A DNA stretch of 8,397 nt. Origin: CAZTTG01 sp964615935 (GTDB lineage Bacteria > Planctomycetota > UBA1135 > GCA-002686595). Every line of letters begins with the position of its first letter. Positions within the stretch are counted from its first letter, which is position 1. A program made the translations under genes and the position numbers. The notes under the pieces are model-generated. The model saw nothing but the letters and a program-made list of their open reading frames with translations, ran no database searches and had not been told where the DNA came from. The stretch lies in assembly GCA_964615935.1 (NCBI GenBank), contig CAZTTG010000156.1, forward strand, positions 1 through 8,397, read 5' to 3'. Positions 1-6,313 of the stretch are shown in pieces.

Positions 1-24
1 ACAAAAATGCCGAAAAGGAGGAGC

Positions 25-85
25 GGGGGCAGGGGTGGGGGTTGGGCGGGGGGCACCCTCCTCGGGGGGGGGGCTGTGTAGGGGG
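25..85. other. G-rich tract downstream of the secreted-protein gene; G-quadruplex and possible Rho-site candidate
   Basis: The plus strand has five G-runs of 5, 4, 5, 3 and 6 bases separated by 1-2 bases (25-53), then a run of ten G (64-73) and a run of five (81-85). The first five runs satisfy the usual four-tract G-quadruplex pattern. The tract begins about 25 bases past the stop codon of the minus-strand gene, so the transcript of that gene would be very C-rich and G-poor here, the composition expected of a Rho-utilisation site. There is no good GC stem followed by a U-run, although a T5 occurs on the minus strand at 3-7. No gene is seen in 1-109. A role in termination is inference; the base composition is directly visible. 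Confidence 0.5.
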
Positions 86-109
86 CCCCGACACCGAGCG
101 CCCGTCGCC

Positions 110-1516
110 CTACTGGTAGGTGAGCTCGACGGCGTCAGTGACGTCGGTGCCCGGAGACGCCATCGGATCGCGCATCCAGCCCTGGAAGTTCACCGTGCTG
201 CCCGGGGGGTGGTCGACGGTGGCCGGGTCGTTGATCACGAGGGCGTGGCTGCCCGTGCAGGCGGATCCCTGGTAGCCGGTGCTCGCGGGCGCGGTGCGCT
301 TGAGCGGCGGCCTCACGCACAGCGTCCCGCTGGAGAAGGCGGTGTCAAAGCGGCCGTAGCCGTAGAAGAGGATGCACGGCTTGTTGACCTCGGCGCCGCT
401 GAAGGTCACCTGGTAGTCGTTCGCGCTGCTCACCGGACAGGCCTGGGGATTGCTGGTGGAGATCCGGGCCTGGCACCCGCTCGAGCTGGGACACTGCATG
501 TGCCCGCAGGAGGTCTTCGTGCTGGGATCGCTGTAGCCGCAGTAGAACACGGCGCACTGCCCGCCCTGGCACTCCCCGGAGGACTCCATCACCAGCCACA
601 GGCTGGCGAAGGGGGTGGCCGGATAGCCGAAGGTGTAGCAGTTGGAGCCCAGCAGCGAGCCCGTGGGACAGGCCAGCGGATTGGGGGGCCCGCCCACGCG
701 GGTCCCGTCCACGTTCATCCAGTACTCGTCCGACGTGGAAAGCCCCGTCCCGCACGCGTGCCCCCAGTTGGCGTCGGTGCCGCAGGGAATGTTGTAGGTG
801 CAGGAGCCGAAGGAGGACACCAGCGGATCGGCGGCCAGGACCGGACCCGAGGCGATGCCGAAGAGCGAGTTGTCCATGTCGTGGGCGAAGGCCCAGTTGA
901 AGCGATCGGAGTCGTTGTCGTCGTAGGCACCATCCCCGTCCGAGAGGAGGCAGAATCCCCCGTTGAAGGTGTTCGACAGGTCGATCGTCACGGTCCAGCA
1001 CGAGAGCTGACCGCCTCCCGTGGGGCTACCGGGGAGGCCGAGGTTGGACAGGTCGTAGTAGGCCTTGGCCCCGTTGGGCAGCGGCCCCTGGGGGATGGAC
1101 CCGAGGCAGGAACCCCCGTTGTGATCCCAGAAGGCGACCTCGATCCTCACCGAGCCGGTCGGGAAGGCCGTGCAGTAGGCGATCTCGAAGCGGCTGATCT
1201 GCTGCTCGTCGAGGGCGCCCGTCGGCGCGCCCGGATCGGAGGTGCTGGGGACGCGTCCCTCGTCGTAGACGTCCTCGCAGTCCTGCGCGGTGAGGTAGGA
1301 GACCCCTCCGAACCAGGTGCAGGAGTTGTTGTAGACGACCGTGGAGGGGCTCTCCAGGCCCCCGGGGGAGGGTGGTCTCCAGGCCCGGCGGCCCAGATCC
1401 AGCACGCCCGTGTCCTGCAGGGGGACGCCTGCGGGTTGGACGAGGCTCGGATCGCGGTGCTGGGCGAGGAGCGGAGCGGTGAGGAACAGGAGGGTGGGGA
1501 GAGCGTGGCGGAGCAT
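110..1516 (-). CDS. Secreted Cys-rich protein of unknown function, planctomycete-type
   Basis: The predicted product is 468 residues. I chose the ATG at 1514-1516 because it opens a typical Sec signal peptide (MLRHALPTLLFLTAPLLAQ, likely cleaved after LLA at residue 18) and has GGAG at 1524-1527, seven bases upstream. The frame stays open to 1669, but the extra 51 residues would bury the signal. The mature protein is rich in Cys, Gly, Ser, Asp and aromatic residues, as in disulfide-stabilised beta-rich secreted proteins. An acidic stretch at residues 192-204 (SDGDGAYDDNDSD) could bind calcium. The C-terminal part (about 348-468) has a Cys-containing start (CQARIS), then CVRPPLKR near residue 400 and a QGWMRDP segment. 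I recall this order from a C-terminal module common in secreted proteins of some planctomycetes. No catalytic motif is recognised. It is transcribed divergently from the YceI-like gene. Extracellular or surface location is likely; function is unknown. Confidence 0.85.
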   Translation of the reverse strand: MLRHALPTLLFLTAPLLAQHRDPSLVQPAGVPLQDTGVLDLGRRAWRPPSPGGLESPSTVVYNNSCTWFGGVSYLTAQDCEDVYDEGRVPSTSDPGAPTGALDEQQISRFEIAYCTAFPTGSVRIEVAFWDHNGGSCLGSIPQGPLPNGAKAYYDLSNLGLPGSPTGGGQLSCWTVTIDLSNTFNGGFCLLSDGDGAYDDNDSDRFNWAFAHDMDNSLFGIASGPVLAADPLVSSFGSCTYNIPCGTDANWGHACGTGLSTSDEYWMNVDGTRVGGPPNPLACPTGSLLGSNCYTFGYPATPFASLWLVMESSGECQGGQCAVFYCGYSDPSTKTSCGHMQCPSSSGCQARISTSNPQACPVSSANDYQVTFSGAEVNKPCILFYGYGRFDTAFSSGTLCVRPPLKRTAPASTGYQGSACTGSHALVINDPATVDHPPGSTVNFQGWMRDPMASPGTDVTDAVELTYQ

Positions 1517-1686
1517 CGTGTTTCTCCAGCAAGTCCCGGGGCCCGGCACCTCCGCCGCCAGGAGGAGATCCGGAGGACCCGAGAGGGTGGCTCGAACAAG
1601 ATGGGAGGTATGGAGAGCCCGGATCGCAGCCGCCTCTTCCAGGGGGTGACGCGCAAAGGACCTCCGCATCCCTTCATCAGGAATCC

Positions 1687-1710
1687 CCGATTCCCGGCGA
1701 CGGGAATCGG
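1687..1710. promoter_or_regulatory. Perfect 10-bp hairpin with GCGA loop
   Basis: CCGATTCCCG and CGGGAATCGG are exact reverse complements separated by GCGA. In plus-strand RNA the loop would be a GNRA-type tetraloop, which is particularly stable. Neither side is followed by a T-run, so it is not a standard intrinsic terminator. It lies about 140 bases upstream of the YceI-like start and 170 bases upstream of the secreted-protein start. It could be a palindromic protein-binding site or a structured leader element; the sequence does not decide between them. Confidence 0.4.
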
Positions 1711-1767
1711 CCGTGCGGCCCCGGGGCCAGGGATCCCGGTTCGGGCAGTGCTCAGCCTGCCGCGGCC

Positions 1768-1788
1768 CTCGTGATTCCGCCTCACGAG
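1768..1788. promoter_or_regulatory. Operator-like dyad upstream of the YceI-like gene
   Basis: The arms CTCGTGA and TCACGAG are perfect reverse complements with a 7-base spacer, giving a 21-base dyad whose half-sites are 14 bases apart, or about 1.3 helical turns. It ends 63 bases before the YceI-like ATG, a plausible place for a transcription-factor site. No regulator gene is present in the window, so the binding protein is unknown. Confidence 0.3.
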
Positions 1789-1851
1789 CGACCGGCGAGG
1801 GCGTAGTGGCCTCCTCGATCCGAGCCCTCCCCCGACACCGAAGGAACGCCC

Positions 1852-2670
1852 ATGTACCAGCCAGCTGGAATCCTCGGCGGCCTGGCCCTGGCCGCCGCGC
1901 TCGTCCTCCCCGGCAGCCGCCCCGAGCCCTCCGCCGCCCCGGGCGAAACCGCCTACACCGTCGACGGACTGCACAGCTCGGTGCTGCTCAGCGTCGTCCA
2001 CCTCGGCGCCGCCCGCTTCTACGGCCGCTTCAACGAGGTGGGCGGCGAGATCGAGTTCGATCCGGACCGGCCCGAGGGGGCGCGCATCCGCGTGGAGATC
2101 GCCGCCGACAGCATCGACACGAACAGCGAGAAGCGCGACCAGCACCTGCGTGGACCGGACTTCTTCTCCTCGAAGGAGTTCGAGAAGCTGACCTTCGAGA
2201 GCACGAGCGCCAAGGTCGCGCGCGAGAAGCGGCGCGAGCAGGTCCTGGCGGCCCTGCCGACGCCGGCCGGGATGGAGGTCGTGCCGGAGCGGAAGAGCTC
2301 GGCGCAGGCCAATCCCTTCGCCGGCGGCATGGCCGGCTTCGGCAACATCTTCAGCCGGAAGTACCGGGAGACGGACGGCCGGGGCCATCTCGAGGTAAAC
2401 CTGACCATCGATTCGCCGATGGTCAGGTCGATGCTCCCCATGTACAAGATGTGGGCGAGCAACCCGGCCATGATCGAGGAGGGCGCCGAGCTCATCCGCT
2501 ACGGCGACCACATGGCTCTGCTGAAGAAGCAGGGCAGCAACCTCGACCTCCAGATCATCATCAACGAGTCGGAGATCTGCGAGGTCAGGACGAGCCTCGA
2601 CGAGGACGGGCTCTTCGCCGTCTGGAACCAGGAAGCCGTGGACCGCGTCGCCGCGGTGCTCAGGAACTAG
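1852..2670 (+). CDS. Exported YceI-like protein with divergent C-terminal half
   Basis: The product is 272 residues. The ATG is preceded by AAGGA six bases upstream. Residues 1-22 look like a signal segment (GILGGLALAAALVLPG), though without the usual positive charge after Met. Residues 35-122 carry the YceI pattern: YTVDGLHSSV, a G-x-F segment (YGRFNEVGGEIEFDP), and IAADSIDTNSEKRDQHLRGPDFF followed by FESTSAKV in two successive stretches. YceI proteins are periplasmic lipocalin-like barrels that bind long isoprenoid-type lipids. After residue 122 the match weakens: a charged insertion, a Gly/Phe stretch (about 148-165), then GHLEVNLTI, which resembles the G-x-L-T strand of YceI. The remainder (about 190-272) looks largely helical and lacks the usual final R-x-D-F-G strand region. 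Reading-frame character stays good, so I see no frameshift. It is exported and possibly lipid-binding, but may not form a complete barrel. Confidence 0.9.
   Translation: MYQPAGILGGLALAAALVLPGSRPEPSAAPGETAYTVDGLHSSVLLSVVHLGAARFYGRFNEVGGEIEFDPDRPEGARIRVEIAADSIDTNSEKRDQHLRGPDFFSSKEFEKLTFESTSAKVAREKRREQVLAALPTPAGMEVVPERKSSAQANPFAGGMAGFGNIFSRKYRETDGRGHLEVNLTIDSPMVRSMLPMYKMWASNPAMIEEGAELIRYGDHMALLKKQGSNLDLQIIINESEICEVRTSLDEDGLFAVWNQEAVDRVAAVLRN
2399..2428. repeat. 12-bp perfect inverted repeat inside the YceI-like gene
   Basis: The left arm ACCTGACCATCG (2399-2410) and right arm CGATGGTCAGGT (2417-2428) are exact reverse complements around the 6-base spacer ATTCGC. The repeat encodes about residues 183-193, near the point where similarity to the YceI family fades. 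It could form a strong hairpin in the mRNA. Chance remains possible in GC-rich DNA. Confidence 0.6.
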
Positions 2671-2671
2671 C

Positions 2672-2738
2672 GGGGCTCCGCCCCTGCCCGCCCAGGCATG
2701 CCGCGGATCCGCCTCGGGGCGCCTGCTCCGCAGGCGCC
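2672..2738. terminator. GC hairpins between convergent genes, possible bidirectional terminator
   Basis: Just after the YceI-like stop there is a 5-bp stem GGGGC/GCCCC with loop TCC (2672-2684), then a palindrome GCGGATCCGC (2703-2712), then a 9-bp perfect stem GGCGCCTGC/GCAGGCGCC with loop TCC (2718-2738). The interval lies between the 3' ends of a plus-strand and a minus-strand gene, where a shared terminator is expected. No T-run follows the stems on either strand, so termination would be non-canonical or Rho-assisted. Confidence 0.4.
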
Positions 2739-2775
2739 GCCTCGGCCCGGGGCCGGACGAGCCAGGGGGGCCGGA

Positions 2776-4680
2776 TCAGGCCTTCCCGCTCCTGGCCGCG
2801 CGCGACTCGGCGTAGAGTCCGGTCCGCGCGGATCGGATCGTCCGATCCAGCTCGCGGCGTTCCAGGCCCAGGGCCTGGGCGGCGTGCAGCAGGAGGGACC
2901 TCTCGCCGGACTGGATCTTCCCGTCGGCGAGGGCCAGCTCGACCAGCGCCTCGAGCCAGGCGCGGGCCTCGGCGGGATCCCGGGGATCGGCGAGGAGCGC
3001 GCTGCCGTCCGCGGGAGCGGCGAGCAGGGCCTCGATCCGCTCGGGGGGCACCTCGAGCCGCTCCCCCAGCGAGCGCAGCGCATCGCGCTCGTGGGCGTCG
3101 ACGCGGCCGTCGTGGTGAACCAGGGCCGCGGCCCAGGAGAGGAGGCCGCTGGTGGAGGGCGGGGGCGCCGCGGCGCCCGATGCGGCCATCGGCGCTGTGC
3201 GCCGGGCCGCGGCGAGCTCTCCCTGCAGCTCCCGCGCCTCGGGCTGCCCCGCGCGGAGGACGTAGCCCAGGAGCCAGGTGGAGCGATCTCCGGTGCGCGG
3301 GGCCTCGCAGTAGGGGCAGTTCGGGGCGGTGCCGCCCGCGTCGTGCGCGCCGCAGGTGCGGCAGTGCGCCGTGGTGAAGGCGTCGTCGATGCGGGTCGTG
3401 GCGCCCGCGGAGCGCTCGAAGACGTAGAGCGAACGGCTCAGCCGGCGCCGCTCGCCCGAACGGCGTCCGCCCCCCTCGCCCGCGCGGACGGGGACCCCGT
3501 CCCAGACCACCTCGACCACGGCGCGGTCGACCTCCGGGCCCGCGATCACCCCCAGGGTGCGCACCGATCCGACCGCGCAGTCCGCGACGATGGAGCGGTT
3601 CCCTCCTGGACCGGCCGCCAGGCTCTCGCCGTAGCGCTCGCAGAACGCCTCGCCGGCGATGCGCGTCAGGGGGTCGATGCTGCCCTTGCGATCGGCGGCG
3701 CACTTGCGCCAGAAGGCCACCGAGGCGCGGTCCTCGAGGAGCTGGACGCTCAGCCCGGGGTCGCGCTCGAGGTAGGCGGCCAGGCCGGGGATCTCCGCCT
3801 CGGCCTCCACGCGCCACTCGCTCTCCTGCGTGATCTCGGTGAGGACCCAGTCGTGCTCCCCGCTGCGCACCAGGCACTCGCAGCTCCCGCAGCGGGCCGA
3901 CTGGTTCATCGCGATGGGCGCGCCGCAGTTGGGGCAATGCCCCTCGATCAGGCCGTCGCCGGAGATCGTCCGCGCGCCGCGCCGGCGCACGAAGCTCCAG
4001 CACTCGACGAAGCGGTTCCGCGGCAGGGTCGATCCCGCGATCCGCTTGCCGCTCTCCCGATCCAGGCGATGGATGTCGGCGCGGAAGGGGATGCGCACGG
4101 CGAGGGTGTCGAAGTGCCGGCCGCTCTCGACGTGCACGATCGTCGGCGGCCCCGGGTCCAGGCCCTCCATCCCCTGCCGCCAGCCGTCCTCGATCTGCTC
4201 CTCGATCTGGAGCGAGAAGCGCTCGAAGACGCCGTCGGAGACGAAGGGGCGCAGCGGCTCGAGGTCCTGATCGCACCAGCTCTGCTGGGCCTTGCGGAAG
4301 GCGGTGCGGACGCGGGCGAGGAAGCGGACCTCGTCGAAGTCGGGATCGGAGGCGCGCAGGACGTCGGCGGAGACCCGCGAGGTGCGCTGGCGTCGGATGG
4401 GTCGGGCGCGTCGGATGGTCCGCTCCTGGTGCTTCCACCAGCCCTTGCGCGTGCCGACGATGAGGATGACGACGACGGCGATCAGGAGCGGCACGCCGAG
4501 CACCGGCACCTCGATCGCCAACCGGATCAGGAAGTAGATGAGATACCCGAGCCCGTCCCCACCACCGCCACCGCCCCCGCCGCCTCCACCGCCGCCGCCC
4601 CCGCCGCCGAAGCTCCCGCCGCCCCCGGCCTGGGGTTCGAGGAGCGGGCCGATCAGGGAGAGGAGGCTGTCGGGGGACAT
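2776..4680 (-). CDS. Membrane-anchored protein with two Tim44-like/zinc-ribbon units and a TerB-like domain
   Basis: The product is 634 residues. The ATG at 4680 is well supported: an in-frame stop lies 33 bases upstream (4714-4716) and the next Met is residue 171; no Shine-Dalgarno is visible. Order of parts: a short N-terminus; a Gly-rich linker with 17 consecutive Gly (25-41); a hydrophobic segment (about 46-76, best membrane span 58-76) followed by basic RKGWWKHQ; a Tim44-like domain (about 110-247) containing AFRKAQQSWCDQDLEPLR; a zinc ribbon (C249, C252, C264, C267); a second similar region (about 300-439); a second zinc ribbon (C440, C443, C455, C458); a linker; and a TerB-like helical domain (about 512-620) with HDGRVDAHE and ADGKIQSGE, two acidic sites as in TerB metal-binding folds. 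Tim44-like domains bind proteins or membranes; TerB domains are linked to metal and stress responses. The large C-terminal part is probably cytoplasmic. It follows the peptidase-like gene by 82 bp. The domain calls are firm; the cellular role is unknown. Confidence 0.9.
   Translation of the reverse strand: MSPDSLLSLIGPLLEPQAGGGGSFGGGGGGGGGGGGGGGGGDGLGYLIYFLIRLAIEVPVLGVPLLIAVVVILIVGTRKGWWKHQERTIRRARPIRRQRTSRVSADVLRASDPDFDEVRFLARVRTAFRKAQQSWCDQDLEPLRPFVSDGVFERFSLQIEEQIEDGWRQGMEGLDPGPPTIVHVESGRHFDTLAVRIPFRADIHRLDRESGKRIAGSTLPRNRFVECWSFVRRRGARTISGDGLIEGHCPNCGAPIAMNQSARCGSCECLVRSGEHDWVLTEITQESEWRVEAEAEIPGLAAYLERDPGLSVQLLEDRASVAFWRKCAADRKGSIDPLTRIAGEAFCERYGESLAAGPGGNRSIVADCAVGSVRTLGVIAGPEVDRAVVEVVWDGVPVRAGEGGGRRSGERRRLSRSLYVFERSAGATTRIDDAFTTAHCRTCGAHDAGGTAPNCPYCEAPRTGDRSTWLLGYVLRAGQPEARELQGELAAARRTAPMAASGAAAPPPSTSGLLSWAAALVHHDGRVDAHERDALRSLGERLEVPPERIEALLAAPADGSALLADPRDPAEARAWLEALVELALADGKIQSGERSLLLHAAQALGLERRELDRTIRSARTGLYAESRAARSGKA
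4558..4608 (-). repeat. Low-complexity tract encoding 17 consecutive glycines
   Basis: On the coding strand this is a run of GGN codons using GGC, GGG, GGT and GGA in irregular order. The mixed third positions argue against a fresh trinucleotide-slippage expansion and for retention of glycine at the protein level, as a flexible linker before the membrane segment. The coding strand is also G-rich enough to form G-quadruplexes, and the tract is prone to assembly or sequencing error in length. Confidence 0.8.
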
Positions 4681-4710
4681 GGGGGAGGGCGCCGGTGGGC
4701 CGGGCTCAGG

Positions 4711-4716
4711 ATACTA
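4711..4716 (-). promoter_or_regulatory. Possible -10 element for the Tim44/TerB gene
   Basis: TAGTAT on the minus strand ends 30 bases before the ATG and is one of the few AT-rich hexamers nearby. No convincing -35 element lies 16-18 bases upstream. It may give this gene its own promoter in addition to read-through from the peptidase-like gene. The same bases include the in-frame stop codon that fixes the gene's start. Confidence 0.2.
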
Positions 4717-4738
4717 CTCGCCGGGCGGCCCTCCCATT

Positions 4739-4753
4739 CGCGGATTGTCCGCG
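4739..4753. other. Small hairpin after the peptidase-like gene
   Basis: CGCGGA and TCCGCG flank a 3-base spacer, giving a 6-bp stem beginning 10 bases past the stop codon of the peptidase-like gene in the 82-bp gap before the Tim44/TerB gene. No T-run follows, so it may attenuate or protect the 3' end rather than terminate fully. Confidence 0.25.
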
Positions 4754-4762
4754 CCCGGCCGC

Positions 4763-6196
4763 TCAGCGCAGCTCGACGTTCGTCCGGGCCAGATCCACGC
4801 CGGTTCCCAGGGATCGGAACCAGGGGAAGAGGTCGCGGCCCATGGCGATGCTCAGGACGGCGACGCAGTCGTCGGCCGTGTACTCGCTGCGCTCCTCCGG
4901 GTCGATCCGCTCGCGCTTGGCGCGGAAGTAGCGCCGCAGGACGTCGGGCCTCTCCTCCGCCAGCTGGCTCCAGATCCACATGGGCTTGGCCATGCGCACC
5001 GCGTGGGGCACCTCGGCGGAGCCGGCGAGGTCGTAGCGGTCCATGTCCGGATCGAGCTCGCGGGCGCGGGCGAGCCAGCCCGCGAGCGCGGCGTCGGCCT
5101 GCTCGGCGAAGCCCATCTCGCGGCCCAGGAGGATGCCGACGTAGGTGGCCAGACCCTCGTTCCACATGGGCTCGGCAAAGGGCAGGACCCAGGAGTGCGT
5201 GCCCTCGTGGCCCAGCAGCTCCACCATCCCGTAGGGCTCCTCGGGGAAGCCGCCCCACCACACGCCCAGGCCGATCGAGGCGCCGCTCGAGAAGCCGCCG
5301 CCTCCCGTGGGCAGCAGGATCAGGGTCTCGAGCATGCCCCGGTGCGGGGGGACGCCGAGCATCTCCTCCAGGCGCGGACGGCACCGGCCATAGAGGTCGA
5401 CGATGGCCTCGGCCGAGGGCTGGAGGTAATCCGAGCACTGGATCCTCAGCCCGACCTCCTCGGTGAGGTTCTCGGGCATGGTGCCCCGCGGCGGACGCTT
5501 CGGGTCGACCCGCTTGCCGCTGGCGAGCTCCGCCAGGAGCGGCTGCCACAGCGCCGCGTTGATGGGGTCCGAGGCGTCCGGCTGGCGGCCGAAGAGGGCC
5601 CGGGAGGCCACCAGCAGGCGGCCCTCGCCGACCGCGCGCCGCGCCGCCACGCAGCGGCCCTCGCGGTCCCGGACCAGGATGCGCCAGGCCGATGGGTCGG
5701 ACAGCTCCAGCGTGCGACCGCCCCAGGTCTCGACGGCTCCGGACCCGAGCTCCGCATCGGCCGTCAGCGGCGCGACCGCCCCCGGCCGCGCGAAATCGGC
5801 CCCGAAGTGGCGCGCCAGCTCGTTCAGGCGGTACTCCGCCTCGCCGCGAAAGAGGGCGTGGTCGCCCAGCACCAGCGCGCCGCCGCCGGCCTCGAGGAAG
5901 GCGCGCACGACGGCCCGGTCCCGCGGCGGATAGGGGCACGGGCTGGCGCCGGACTGGAGGACCAGCAGGTTGACGTTCTCCAGCTCGCACGCGTGCAGGC
6001 TCGCCCAGTTCCGCGCGTCCGCGCCGCCCAGGGGCAGGACGTAGTTCCGCGCGAAGCGGCCATCGAAGTAGAAGGTGAACTCGTGCGAGATGTCGGTGAC
6101 CGAGTGGATCGCGGTCTCGCCGGCGAGCTCGGGCTGCTGCCGCGGGATGCCGCAGACGGCGGCGATCAGGGACAGCACCAGCGGGATCGTGGACAT
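4763..6196 (-). CDS. Exported gluzincin-type zinc peptidase-like protein with N-terminal amidotransferase-like region
   Basis: The product is 477 residues. The ATG at 6196 starts a hydrophobic export segment (MSTIPLVLSLIAAVCG) and has GGAG nine bases upstream; an in-frame ATG at 6229 would add 11 polar residues before the signal. C15 sits in AAVCG, close to but not a standard lipobox. Residues about 72-135 (NLLVLQSGASPCPYPP, then an EAGGGALVLGDH strand-turn) resemble the glutamine-amidotransferase-like Rossmann domain found beside some extracellular peptidases and glycan-active proteins. The catalytic signature is HEGTH at 330-334, with E347 in WNEGLATYVG as the likely third zinc ligand: HEXXH-x12-E, a gluzincin arrangement. 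The short spacing and the N-terminal domain suggest M60-like peptidases, many of which act on glycoproteins, but another MA-clan family is possible. Zinc-site residues are intact. The helical C-terminal region has no recognised motif. It is likely secreted or envelope-attached. It is divergent from the hydrazine-synthase-alpha-like gene and possibly co-transcribed with the Tim44/TerB gene. Confidence 0.88.
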   Translation of the reverse strand: MSTIPLVLSLIAAVCGIPRQQPELAGETAIHSVTDISHEFTFYFDGRFARNYVLPLGGADARNWASLHACELENVNLLVLQSGASPCPYPPRDRAVVRAFLEAGGGALVLGDHALFRGEAEYRLNELARHFGADFARPGAVAPLTADAELGSGAVETWGGRTLELSDPSAWRILVRDREGRCVAARRAVGEGRLLVASRALFGRQPDASDPINAALWQPLLAELASGKRVDPKRPPRGTMPENLTEEVGLRIQCSDYLQPSAEAIVDLYGRCRPRLEEMLGVPPHRGMLETLILLPTGGGGFSSGASIGLGVWWGGFPEEPYGMVELLGHEGTHSWVLPFAEPMWNEGLATYVGILLGREMGFAEQADAALAGWLARARELDPDMDRYDLAGSAEVPHAVRMAKPMWIWSQLAEERPDVLRRYFRAKRERIDPEERSEYTADDCVAVLSIAMGRDLFPWFRSLGTGVDLARTNVELR

Positions 6197-6313
6197 GGGA
6201 TCGGGCTCCGAGAGGGCGGCCTCTGGCATCCTATCACCCGGGAGGGCACGGACCGCCGGCGGATTCGCCCGCGATGCCCTTGTCGGTGGAGGCCAGCGCG
6301 CGCAGGATGCGGC
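6197..6313. promoter_or_regulatory. Divergent promoter region (117 bp)
   Basis: This gap lies between the start codons of the peptidase-like gene (minus) and the NPCBM/HZS-alpha-like gene (plus). On the minus strand TAGGAT (6228-6233) could be a -10, about 32 bases before the ATG at 6196. On the plus strand AGGA at 6304-6307, six bases before the ATG at 6314, is a good ribosome site. A 10-base palindrome CCGCCGGCGG (6253-6262) and a 5-bp stem AGAGG/CCTCT (6211-6224) are present and might serve as operator or leader structure. The short gap makes shared regulation of the two genes plausible. Confidence 0.35.

Larger units (their letters stand above)
1517..1851. other. Divergent intergenic region (335 bp) without a gene
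   Basis: This gap separates the start codons of the secreted Cys-rich gene (minus) and the YceI-like gene (plus), so it should hold both promoters. I see no convincing sigma-70 -35/-10 pair for either gene. It contains two inverted repeats, listed separately, and a 12-base perfect palindrome GGCCCCGGGGCC at 1717-1728. Ribosome sites lie at both ends: GGAG at 1524-1527 (minus) and AAGGA at 1841-1845 (plus). Open frames crossing the region have no recognisable protein character. Confidence 0.6.

Noticed and set aside
1594..1599. TTGTTC on the minus strand as a -35 for the secreted-protein gene
   Set aside because: No -10-like hexamer occurs at a suitable distance downstream.
35..1774. 579-codon open frame on the plus strand across the secreted-protein gene
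   Set aside because: The translation is low-complexity Gly/Ala/Val/Arg with no signal or motif, whereas the minus strand gives a clear signal peptide, ribosome site and Cys pattern. It is an antisense shadow of GC-rich codons.
2698..5466. 922-codon open frame on the plus strand
   Set aside because: It runs antisense across the Tim44/TerB gene, the gap and much of the peptidase-like gene. Its composition is typical of an antisense frame, and the opposite strand carries recognisable domains and motifs.
6280..6308. TTGTCG and CAGGAT spaced 17 bases apart as a promoter for the plus-strand gene
   Set aside because: The second hexamer is a poor -10, overlaps the ribosome-binding site, and would place the transcript start at or after the ATG.
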